A stretch of 64,000 nucleotides of DNA from Camelus bactrianus. Taxonomy: Eukaryota > Chordata > Mammalia > Artiodactyla > Camelidae. The notes beneath the pieces are model-generated. The model saw nothing but the letters and a program-made list of their open reading frames with translations, was not told the DNA's origin and did no database searches. The stretch is from assembly GCF_048773025.1 (NCBI RefSeq), contig NC_133566.1, positions 1,711,501 to 1,775,500 of the forward strand. The letters run 5' to 3'. Of the stretch, positions 25,352 through 37,600 are shown one piece after another (within the stretch, counting starts at the first letter, position 1; the number at the start of each line of letters is the position of its first letter). Position numbers and translations under genes: made by a program.

Positions 25352-28300
25352 GTGAACGAAAGTCTCTCCACATGCTCAGTTCTGAGAGATAAGTGTGTGT
25401 CAATGCCGAACTTCACCTAGCTTGTTGGGAACACAAAGATTCTTTTCAGTTGCAAACTACACTCCATAGATATATATGGGGAGGTACTAGCTCCAACTGT
25501 GTTTTACAGTGAAAACTTCAGTAACTTAATTCCTGCACTAGGAAACAGTCTCAGAAACCAGAGTAAAAGTTTCTCCTGTAAATCGTCCATTTGTCCTAGG
25601 TGAACGAACGTCTCTCCACATGCTCAGTTCTGAGAGATAATTGTATGTGAAAGCCAACCTTCACCTAGCTTGTTGAGAACGCAAAGTTTCTTTTCAGTAG
25701 CAAACTACACTCCATACATATAAATAGGGTGTTACTAGCTCCAACTGGGTTTTACAGTGAAAACTGCAGGAACTTCAGTCCGGTCCTAGGAAATAATCTC
25801 AGAACCCAGGGAAACAATTTTTCCTGCAAACCGTTCAATTTTTGCTAGGTGAACGAACGTCTTTCCACATGCTCAATTCTGAGTGATATGAGTGTGTGAA
25901 AGCCGTTCTTCACCTAGTTTGTTGGGAACACAAACATACTTCTCAGTTGCAAACTACACTCCAAAAATGTATATGTGTAAGTACTAGCTCCAACTTGATT
26001 TTACACAGAAAACTGCAATAACTTCCAACGGACAATAGGAAACACACTGAGAAACCAGATTAAAAGTTTCCCCTGCAAAAAGTCCCCTTTGTGCTAGATG
26101 AATGAACGTCTCTCCAGATGCTCAGATCTGAGAGATAAATGTGTGTGAAAGCCGTACTTCAACTAGCTTGTTGGGAACACAAAGTTTCTATTAAGTTGCA
26201 AAACACAATCCATACATAAATAAGAGGAGGTACTAACACCAACCCTGGTTTACAGTGAAATCTTCAGGAACTTCAAACCGGCAATAGGAAAGAGATTGAT
26301 AAACCAGAGAATAGTTTCCCTGCATCCCGTTCCCTTTGTGCTAGATGAATGAACGTCTCTCAACATGCTCAGTTTTGAGAGATAAGTGTGGGTGAAAGCT
26401 GTACATCACCAAGCTTGTTGGGAACCCAAAGATTCTTAACAGTTGCAAACTACACTCCATACATATATATGGGGAGGTACTAGCTCCAACTCGGTTTTAT
26501 AGAGAAAACTGCAGGAAATTCAATCCGGCACAAGGAAACAGTCTCAGAACCCAGAGTAAAAGTTTCTCCTGTAAAACGTCCCTTTATCCTAGGTGAACGA
26601 ACGTCTCTCCACATGCTCAGTTCTGAGAGATAAGTGTGTGTTAAAGCCGTCCTTCACCTAGCTTCTTGGGAACACAAAGTTTCTTTTCAGATGCAAACTA
26701 CACTCCATACATATATATGGGCAGTTAATAGCTCCAACTGGGTTTTACAGTGAAAACTGCAGGAACTTCAAACCGGCAATAGGAAACTGACTGAGTTCCA
26801 GGGTACAAGTTTCCCCTGCAACCCGTTCCCTTTGTGATACATGAACGAAAGTCTATCCACATGCTCAGCTCTGAGAGTTAATAGTATGTGAAAGCCATCC
26901 TTCAACTATCTTGTTGAGAACGCAAAGTTTCTATTCAGTTGCAAACTACACTCCATACATATATATGGGTTGGTACTAGGTCCAACTGGGTTTTACAGTG
27001 AAAACTGCAGGAACTTCAAACCAGCACTAGGAAACATACTCAGAACCCTAAGAAACAGTTTCTCCTGCAAACCGTTCACTTTGTGATAGGTGAACGAACG
27101 TCTCTCCACATGCTCAATTTTGAGAGATAAGTTTGTGTGAAAGCCGTTCTTCACCTAGCTTGTTGGGAACACAAAGATACTTCTCAGTTGCAAACTACAA
27201 TCCATAAATATATATGGGTAGGTACTAGCTCCAACACGGTTTTACAGGGAAAACTGCAGGAACATCCAACGGACACTAGGAAACACACTGAGAAACCAGA
27301 GTAAATGTTTCCCCTGCAAACCGTTTCCTTTGGCTAGATGAATGAACGTCTATCCAGATGCTCAGATCTGAGAGATAAGTGTGTGTGAAAGCCGTCCTTC
27401 ACCTAGCTTGTTGGGAACACAAAGTTTCTATTCAGTTGCAAACCACAAGCCATACATATATAAGGGGAGGTACTAGCTCCAACTCGGGTTAACAGTGAAA
27501 ACTGCAGGAAATTCAAACCGGCACAAGAAAACAAATTGAGAAACCAGGCAATAATTTCCTTTGCAACCCGCTCCCTTTGTGCTAGATGAATGAACGTCTC
27601 TCCTCATGCTCAGTTCTGAGAGATAAGTGTGTGTGAAAGCCGTAATTCACCTTGCTTGTTGGGAACACAAAGTTTCTTTTCAGTTGCAAACTGATATCCA
27701 TACATATATATGGGTAGGTAAGAGCTCAAATCGATTTTACAGTGAAAAATGCAGGAACTTGAAACCGGCGCTAGGAAACATTCTCAGAACCAAGAGTAAA
27801 AGTTTCTCCTGTAATTCGTTCCCTTTGTCCTAGGTGAACGAACGTCTTTCCACATGCTCAATTCTGAGACATAAGTGTGTGTTAAAGCCGTACTTCACCT
27901 AGTTTCTTGGGAAAACAAATTATATTTTCAGTTGCAAACTACACTCCATACATATATATGGGCATGTACTAGTTCCAAATGTGTTTTAAAGTGAAAACTG
28001 CAGGAACTTCAAACCGGCACTAGGAAACTGACTGAGAAATCAGGGTACAAGTTTCCCCTGCAACCCGTTCCCTTTGTGCTACATGAACGAATGTCTCTCC
28101 ACATGCTCAGTTCTGAGAGATAATTGTATGTGAAAGCCATCCTTCACCTAACTTCTTGAGAACGCAAAGTTTCTTTTCAGTTGCAAACTACACTCCGTAC
28201 ATATATAAGGGGTGGTACTAGCTCCAACTGGGTTTTACATTAAAAACTGCAGGAACTTCAAAACTGCACTAGGAAACAGACTCAGAACCCAGAGAAACAG

Positions 28301-31180
28301 TTTATCCTGCACCCGTTCACTTTGTGCTATGTGAACGAACGTCTTTCCACATGCTCAATTCTGAGAGATAAATGTGTGTGAAAGCCGTACTTCACCTAGC
28401 TTGTTGAGAACCCAAAGTTTCTTTTCAGTTGCAAACTACACTCCTTACATATATATGGGGAGGTAATAGCTCCAACTCGGTTTTAAAGTGAAAACTGCTG
28501 GAAATTCAAGCTGGCACTAGGAAACAGAGTGAGAAACCAGTGTAAAAGTTTCTCCTGCAACCCGTTCCATTTGTGCTACATGAACGAAAATCTCTATCAT
28601 GCTCAGTTCTGAGAGTTAAGTTTGTGTGAAAGCCGTCTTTCACCTAGCTTGCTGGGAACACAAAGTTTCTTTTCAGTTGCAAAACACACTCCATAATTAT
28701 ACATGCGGAGGTACAAGCTCAAATCGGTTTTACAGTGAAATTAGCAGGAATTTCAATCCGGGATTAGGAAACAGACTGAGAATTCTGAGTAAAATTTTCC
28801 CTTAAAACCGTTCCATTTGTGCTACATAAACGAAGGTCTATCCACATGCTCACTTTGGAGAGATAAGTGTGTCTGAAAGCCGTCCTTCACCTAGCTTGTT
28901 GGGAAAAACAAATTTCTTTTCAGTTGCAAACTACACTCCATATATATATATGGGGAGGTACTAGCTCCAACTCGGTTTTACAATAAAAACTGCAGGAACT
29001 TCAAACCGGCACTAGGAAAGAGTCTCGGAACCCACAGTAAAGTTTCTCCTGTAAATCGTTCCTTTTGTCCTAGGTGACCGAACGTCTCTCCACATGCTCA
29101 GTTCTGAGAGAAAAGTGTGTGTGAATGCCGCACTTCAACTAGCTTGTTGGGAACACAAAGATTCTTTTCATTTGCAAACTACACTCCATACATATATATG
29201 GGGAGGTACTAGCTCCAACTGGGATTTACAGTGAAAACTGCAGTAACTTCATTCCTGCACTAGGAAACAGTCTCAGAAACCAGAGTAAAAGTTTCTCCAG
29301 TAAACCGTCCATTTGTCCTAGGTGAACGAACGTCTCTCCACATGCTCAGTTCTGAGACATAATTGTGTGTGAAAGCCATCTTTCAACGAGCTTTTTGAGA
29401 ATGCAAAGTTACTTTTCAGTAGCAAACTACACTCCATACATATAAACGGGGTGGTACTAGCTCCAACTGTGTTTTACAGTGAAAACTGCAGGAACTTCAG
29501 TCCGGCACTAGGAAATAGTCTCAGAACCCAGAGAAACTGTTTCTCCTGCAAACAATTCACTTTTTGCTAGGTGAACGAACGTCTTTCCACATGCTCAATT
29601 CTGAGTGATATGAGTGTGTGAAAGCCGTCCTTCACCTAGTTTGAAGGGAACACAAATATACTTCTCAGTTGCAAACTACACTCCATAAATGTTTATGGGT
29701 AGGTACTAGCTCCAACTTGGTTTTACACAGAAAACTGCAATAACTTCCAACGGAAAATAGGAAACACACAGAGAAACCAGATTAAAAGTTTCCACTGCAA
29801 ACCGTCCCCTTTGTGCTAGATGAATGAACGTCTCTCCAGATGCTCAGATCTGAAAGATAAATGTGTGTGAAAGCCATACTTCAACTAGCTTGTTGGGAAC
29901 ACAAAGTTTCTATTCAGTTCCAAACCACAATCCATACATGTATAAGGGGAGGAATTAGCTCCAACTCGGGTATACAGTGAAAACCCTGGAACTTCAAACC
30001 GGCACTAGAAAACAGATTGAGAAACAAGACAATATTTTCCCCTGCAAACCGCTCCCTTTGTACTAGATGAATCAACGTCTCTCAAGATGCTCAGATCTGA
30101 GAGATAAGTGTCTGTGAAAGCCGTCCTTCAACTAACTTGTTGGGAACAAAAAGTTTCTATTCAGTTCCAAACCACAATCCATACATATATAAGGGTAGGA
30201 ACTAGCTCCAACTCGGGTTTACAGTGAAAACTGCAGGAACTTCAAACCGGCACTAAAAAACAGATTGAGAAACCAGAAAATAATTTCTCCTGCATCCCGC
30301 TCCATTTGTGCTAGATGAATGAACGTCTCTCCACATGCTCAGTTCTGAGAGATAAGTGTGTGTGAAGGCCGTCCTTCAACTAACTTGTTGGGAACACAAA
30401 GTTTCTTTTCAGTTGCAAAGTACACTCCATACATATATATGGGGAGGTACTAGCTCAAATCGGTTTTACAGTGAAAAATGCAGGAACTTCAATACGGCAC
30501 TAGGAAACAGACTGAGAAAGTTTAGTAATATTTCCCCTGCAAACCGTTCCATTTGTGCTAGATGAACGAACGTCTCTCCACATGCTCAGTTCAGAGAGGT
30601 AAGTGTGTATGAAAGCTCTCCTTCACCTAGCTTGATGGGAACACAAAGTTTCTTTTCAGTTGCAAAATACACTCCATAAATATATATGGGTAGGAACTAG
30701 CTCAAATTGGTTTTACACTGAAAACTGCAGGAACTTCAATCATGCACTAGGAAACGGACTGAGAATGCTGAGTAAAATTTCCCCTTAAACCCGTTCCCTT
30801 TGTGCTAGATGAGCGAACGTCTCTCCACATGCTCAGTTGTAAGAGATAAGTGTGTGTGAAAGTCGTCCTTCACCTACCTTTTTGGGAACACATCGTTTTT
30901 TCAGTTGCAAACTACACTGCATACATATATGGGGAGGTATAATCTCCAACTCGGTTTTACAGTGAAAACTGCAGGAAATTCAAACCGGCTCTAGGAAACA
31001 GACTGAGAAACCAGAGTAAAAGTTTCTCCTGCAACCCGTTCCCTTTTTCCTAGATGAACGAACGTCTCTCCTCATGCTCAGTTCTGAGAGATAAGTGTGT
31101 GTGAAAGCCGTACTTCAACTAGCTTGTTGGGAACACAAAGTTCCTTTTCAGTTGCAAACTACAATCCATACATATATATG
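25352..31180 (+). repeat. Diverged monomeric family A with an old 15-monomer duplication
   Basis: Monomers keep all landmarks but differ from each other throughout, and no short HOR is evident. About 25,352-26,330 resembles about 29,074-30,050 at an offset near 3,722 bp: both have 'ttcctgcactagg' (about 25,530 and 29,252), 'gagtgatatgagtgtgtg' (about 25,880 and 29,605) and a following V-like unit. Units at 28.6-29.06 kb resemble the 24.4-24.9 kb pair. No gene or insert is seen. Confidence 0.8.
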
Positions 31181-32920
31181 GGGATGTACTAGCTCCAACT
31201 CGGTTTTACAGTGAAAAATGCAAGAACTTCAAACTGGCACTAGGAAACAGACTGAGAAACCATTGTATGAGTTTATCCTGCAACCCTTTCCCTTTGTGGT
31301 AGATGAACGAACGTCTCTCCACATGCTCATTTCTGAAAGATAAATGTGTGTGAAAGCCATTCTTCACCTATCTTGTTGGGAACACAAATTTTCTTTTCAG
31401 TTGCAAACTACACACCATATATTTATTTGGGGATGTATTAGCTCCAACTCGGTTTTACAGTGAAAACTGCTGGAACTTCAAACCGGCACTAGGAAACAGA
31501 CTGAAATATCAGAGTAAGAGTTTCCCCTGCAACCCGTTCCCTTTGTGCTCGATGAACGAACGTCTCTCCACGTGCACAGTTCTGAGAGATAAGTGTGTGT
31601 GAAAGTCGTCCTTCACCTAGCTTGTTGGGAACATTAAGTTTCTTTTCAGTAGCTAACTACACTCCATACTTATATATGGGGATGTATTTGATCAAAATTT
31701 CTTTATCGGTGAAAACTGCAGGAACTTCAAACCGGCACTAGGAAACACACTGAGAAACCAGAGTAAGTTTTTCTCCAGTAAACCGTTCAATTTCTGCAAG
31801 ATGAACGAACATCTCTCGATATGATCAGTACTGAGGGTAACAGTGTGGGAAAGCCATCCTTCACCTATCTTGTTGGTAAAACAAATTTTCTTTTCAGTTG
31901 CAAACTACACCCCATATATAGATATGGGGATGTGTTTGCTCCAACTCGGTTTTACAGTGAATACTGCAGGAACTTCAAACCGGAACTAGGAAGCAGAATG
32001 AGGAACCAGAGTAAAAGTTTTTCATGCAAACCGTTCAATTTCTACAATATGAACGAACGTCTCTCCACATGCTCCGTTCTGAGTTATAAGTGTGTGTGAA
32101 AGCCGTCCTTCACCTAGCTTGTTGGGAACACAAAATTTTTTTTCAGTTTCAAACTAATCTCCATAAATATATATGGGGAGGTACTAGCTCCAAATCGGTT
32201 TTACAGTGAAAACTACAGGAACTTCAAACCGGCACTAGGAAACTGACTGAGAAAACATTGTAAGAGTTTCTCCTGCAATCCGTTCCATTAGTGATAGATG
32301 AACGAACGTATATCCACATGCTCAGTTCTGAGAGATAAATGTGTGTGAAAGCAGTCCTTCAACTAGCTTGTTGGGAACACAAATTTATTTTTCAGTTGCA
32401 AACTACACTCCATACATATATATGGGTATGTATTATATCCAACTATGTTTTACAGTGAATACTGCAGGAACTTCAAACCGGCCCAAGAAACAGACTGAGA
32501 AACCATGGTAAGAGTTTCCCCTCCAACCCTTTCCCTTTGGGCTAGGTGAACGAACGTCTACCCACATGCTCAGTTCTGAAAGATAAATGTGTGTAAAAGC
32601 CATCCTTCACCATTATTGTTGGGAACACATATATTCTTTTCAGATCCAAACTACATTCCATATATATATTTGGGGATTTATTATCTCCAACTCGGTTTTA
32701 CAGTGAAAACTGCAGGAACTTCAAATCGGCACTAGGAAACAGACTGAGAAAACAGAGTAAAATTTCTCCTGCAACCCGTTCAATTTCTACTAGATGAACG
32801 AACGTCTCTCCACATGTTCATTTCTGAGATATAACTGTGTGTGAAAGCCGTACTTCACCTAGATTGTTGGGAACACAAAGTTTCTTTTCAGTTGCAAACT
32901 ACATTCCATAAATATATATG
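31181..32920 (+). repeat. Near-perfect tandem duplication, copy 1 (7 monomers, 1,740 bp)
   Basis: Read line by line against the next 1,740 bases, I find only two differences (at 31,769/33,509 and 31,856/33,596). The seven monomers inside one copy differ strongly from one another and include unusual units, for example one with 'gatcaaaatttctttatc' and one with 'ctgagggtaacagtg'. Confidence 0.95.
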
Positions 32921-34660
32921 GGGATGTACTAGCTCCAACTCGGTTTTACAGTGAAAAATGCAAGAACTTCAAACTGGCACTAGGAAACAGACTGAGAAAC
33001 CATTGTATGAGTTTATCCTGCAACCCTTTCCCTTTGTGGTAGATGAACGAACGTCTCTCCACATGCTCATTTCTGAAAGATAAATGTGTGTGAAAGCCAT
33101 TCTTCACCTATCTTGTTGGGAACACAAATTTTCTTTTCAGTTGCAAACTACACACCATATATTTATTTGGGGATGTATTAGCTCCAACTCGGTTTTACAG
33201 TGAAAACTGCTGGAACTTCAAACCGGCACTAGGAAACAGACTGAAATATCAGAGTAAGAGTTTCCCCTGCAACCCGTTCCCTTTGTGCTCGATGAACGAA
33301 CGTCTCTCCACGTGCACAGTTCTGAGAGATAAGTGTGTGTGAAAGTCGTCCTTCACCTAGCTTGTTGGGAACATTAAGTTTCTTTTCAGTAGCTAACTAC
33401 ACTCCATACTTATATATGGGGATGTATTTGATCAAAATTTCTTTATCGGTGAAAACTGCAGGAACTTCAAACCGGCACTAGGAAACACACTGAGAAACCA
33501 GAGTAAGTGTTTCTCCAGTAAACCGTTCAATTTCTGCAAGATGAACGAACATCTCTCGATATGATCAGTACTGAGGGTAACAGTGTGGGAAAGCCGTCCT
33601 TCACCTATCTTGTTGGTAAAACAAATTTTCTTTTCAGTTGCAAACTACACCCCATATATAGATATGGGGATGTGTTTGCTCCAACTCGGTTTTACAGTGA
33701 ATACTGCAGGAACTTCAAACCGGAACTAGGAAGCAGAATGAGGAACCAGAGTAAAAGTTTTTCATGCAAACCGTTCAATTTCTACAATATGAACGAACGT
33801 CTCTCCACATGCTCCGTTCTGAGTTATAAGTGTGTGTGAAAGCCGTCCTTCACCTAGCTTGTTGGGAACACAAAATTTTTTTTCAGTTTCAAACTAATCT
33901 CCATAAATATATATGGGGAGGTACTAGCTCCAAATCGGTTTTACAGTGAAAACTACAGGAACTTCAAACCGGCACTAGGAAACTGACTGAGAAAACATTG
34001 TAAGAGTTTCTCCTGCAATCCGTTCCATTAGTGATAGATGAACGAACGTATATCCACATGCTCAGTTCTGAGAGATAAATGTGTGTGAAAGCAGTCCTTC
34101 AACTAGCTTGTTGGGAACACAAATTTATTTTTCAGTTGCAAACTACACTCCATACATATATATGGGTATGTATTATATCCAACTATGTTTTACAGTGAAT
34201 ACTGCAGGAACTTCAAACCGGCCCAAGAAACAGACTGAGAAACCATGGTAAGAGTTTCCCCTCCAACCCTTTCCCTTTGGGCTAGGTGAACGAACGTCTA
34301 CCCACATGCTCAGTTCTGAAAGATAAATGTGTGTAAAAGCCATCCTTCACCATTATTGTTGGGAACACATATATTCTTTTCAGATCCAAACTACATTCCA
34401 TATATATATTTGGGGATTTATTATCTCCAACTCGGTTTTACAGTGAAAACTGCAGGAACTTCAAATCGGCACTAGGAAACAGACTGAGAAAACAGAGTAA
34501 AATTTCTCCTGCAACCCGTTCAATTTCTACTAGATGAACGAACGTCTCTCCACATGTTCATTTCTGAGATATAACTGTGTGTGAAAGCCGTACTTCACCT
34601 AGATTGTTGGGAACACAAAGTTTCTTTTCAGTTGCAAACTACATTCCATAAATATATATG
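32921..34660 (+). repeat. Near-perfect tandem duplication, copy 2 (7 monomers, 1,740 bp)
   Basis: Second copy, directly abutting the first. Matching starts near 'gggatgtactagctcc' and stops where copy 2 continues 'gggaggtactagatcc' (about 34,664). Both ends are at the same point of the monomer, just after dyad II. This fits a single unequal exchange, or an assembly duplication. Confidence 0.95.
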
Positions 34661-37600
34661 GGGAGGTACTAGATCCAACTCGGTTTTAAAGTGAAAACTG
34701 CTGGAATTTCAGACCGGCACTAGGAAACAGACTGAGAAACCAGAGTAAAATTTCTCCTGCAACCCGTTCAATTTGTAATAGTTGAATGAACGTCTCTCCA
34801 CATGTTCAGTTCTGAGAGATAAATGTGTGTGAAAGCCGTCCTTCACCTAGCTTTTTGTAAACACAAAATTTTTTCTTCAGATGAAAACTACAATACAAAA
34901 ATATTTATGGGGTGGTACTAGATCCAACTCGGTTTTAAAGTGAAAACTGCTGGAATTTCAACCTGGCACTAGGAAAATTACTATGAAACAAGAGTAAAAA
35001 TTCACCTACAAACTGTTACTTTTTTGCTAGATGAACGAACGTCTCTCCACATGCTCAAACCTGAGAGATAAGAATGTGTGAAAGCCGTCTTTCGAATAGC
35101 TTGTTGGGAACAGAATGTTTATTTTCAGTTGCAAACTACACTCCATACATATATATGGGGTAGTACTAGCTCCAACTGGGTTTTACAGTGAAAATTGCAG
35201 GAACTTCAAACAGGCACTAGGAAACAGACACAGAACCCAGAGAAACAGTTTCTCCTGCAACCCGTTCAGTTTGTGCTAGGTGAACGAAAGTCTCTCCACA
35301 TGCTCAATTCTGAGAGATAAGTGTGTGTGAAAGCCGTTCTTCACCTAGCTTGTTGGGAACACAAAGATACTTCTCAGTTGCAAACTACAAACCATAAATA
35401 TATATGGGTAGGTACTACATACAACTCGGTTTTACACAGAAAACTGCAGGAACTTCCAACGGACACTAGAAAACACACTGAGAAACCAGAGTAAAATTTC
35501 CCCTGCCACCCGTTCCGTTTGTGCTAGATGAATGAACGTCTCTCCAGATGCTCAGATCTGAGAGATAAATGTGTGTGAAAGCCGTACTTCACCTAGATTG
35601 TTGGGAACACAAAGTTTCTATTAAGTTGCAAACCACTATCCATACATATATAAGGGGAGGTATTAGCTCCAACTCGGGTTTACAGTGAAAACTGCAGAAA
35701 CTTCAAACCGGCACTAGAAAACAGATTGAGAAACCAGACAATATTTTCCCCTGCAACCCACTCCCTTTGTACTAGATGAATGTATGTGTCTCCACATGCT
35801 CAGATCTGTGAGATAATTGTGTGTGAAAGCCGTTCTTCACCTAGCTTGTTGGGAATACAAAGTTTTTTTTCAGTTGCAAACTGCAATCCATACATATACA
35901 TGGGGAGGTAATAGCTCAAATCGGTTTTACAGTGAAAACGGCAGGAACTTCAAACCGGCACTATGAAACAGACTGAGAAACCATTGTATGAGTTTCCCCT
36001 GCAAACCGTTCCATTTGTGGTAGATGAGTGAAAGTCTCTCCACATGCTCAGTTCTGAGAGATATGTGTGTATGAAAGCCTTCCTTCACCTAGCTTGTTGG
36101 GAAAACAAAGTTTCTTTTCAGTTGCAAACTACACTCCATAAACATATATGGGGATGTACTAGCTCCAATACAGTTTTACAGTGAAAAATGCAGGAACTTG
36201 AAACCGGCACTAGGAAACAATCTCAGAAACCAGAGTAAAAGTTTCTCCTGTAAAACGTTCCCTTTGTCCTAGGTGAACGAACGTCTCTACACATGCTGAG
36301 TTCTGAGAGATAAGTGTGTGTGAAAGCCGCACATCACCTAGTTTGTTGGGAACACATAGTTTCTTTTCAGTTGCAAAATACATTCCATACATATTTATGC
36401 GGATGTACTAGCTCCAACTCGGATTTACAGTGAAAAATGCAGGAACTTCAAACCGGCTCTAGGAAACAAACTGAGAACCCAGAGTAACACTTTCCCCTGC
36501 TACCCGGTCCCATTGTGCTGGATGAACGAACGTCTCTCCACATGCTCAGTTCTGAGAGATAAGTGTGTGTAAAAGCCGTCTTTCACATAGCTTGTTGGGA
36601 ACACAAAGATTCTTTTCAGTTGCAAACTACACTACATAAATATATATGGAGATGTACTAGCTCCAACTCGGTTTTACACTGAAAACTGCAGGAACTTCAA
36701 ACCGGCACTAGAAAACAGATTGAGAAACCAGACAATAATTTCCACCACAACACGCTTCCTTTGTACTAGATGAATGTATGGGTCTCCACATGCTCAGATC
36801 TGTGAGATAATTGTGTGTGAAAGCCGTCCTTCACCTAGCTTGTTGGGAATACAAAGTTTCTTTTCAGTTGCAAACTGCAATCCATACATATACATGGGGA
36901 GGTACTAGCTCAAATCGGTTTTACAGTGAAAACGGCAGGAACTTCAAACCGGCACTACGAAACAGACTGAGAAACCATTGTATTAGTTTCTCCTGCAACC
37001 CGTTCCCTTTGTGGTAGATGAGTGAAAGTCTCCACATGGTCAGTTCTGAGAGACATGTGTGTATGAAAGCCTTCCTTCACCTAGCTTGTTGGGAACACAA
37101 AGTTTCTTTTCAGTTGCAAACTACACTCCATAAACATATATGGGGATGTACTAGCTCCAATTCGGTTTTACATTGAAAAATGCAGGAACTTGAAACCGGC
37201 ACTAGGAAACATTCTCAGAACCCAGAGTAAAAGTTTCTCCTGTAAAACGTTCCCTTTGTCCTAGGTGAACGAACGTCTCTCCACATGCTAAGTTCAGAGA
37301 TATAAGTGTGTGTGAAAGCCGCACTTCACCTAGTTTGTTGCGAACACATAGTTTCTTTTCAGTTGCAAAATACATTCCATACATTTATATGCGGATGTAC
37401 TAGCTCCAACTCTGATTTACATTGAAAAATGCAGGAACTTCAAACCGGCTCTAGGAAACAGACTGAGAACCCAGAGTAACAGTTTCCCCTGCTACCCGTT
37501 CCCATTGTGCAGGATGAACGAACGTCTCTCCACATGCTCAGTTCTGAGAGATAAGTGTGTGTGAAAGCCCCTCTTCACCTATCTTCTTGGGAAAACAAAG
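34661..37600 (+). repeat. Diverged family A with an imperfect 4-monomer tandem repeat
   Basis: About 35,690-36,530 and 36,684-37,525 match at an offset of 992-994 bp. Shared oddities include 'actagatgaatgtatg' (35,771 and 36,765), 'ctcagatctgtgagat', and 'tatgcggatgtac' in the last unit. The two copies differ at a number of bases and by small gaps, so the event is older than the 1,740-bp duplication. The 994-bp step equals the P-Q-R-S period, but the monomer types are different. Confidence 0.8.

Noticed and set aside
31821-33839. Two identical 92-codon open frames (31,821-32,099 and 33,561-33,839) that look like a conserved gene pair
   Set aside because: Their identity is explained by the recent 1,740-bp tandem duplication, and both span ordinary monomer sequence.
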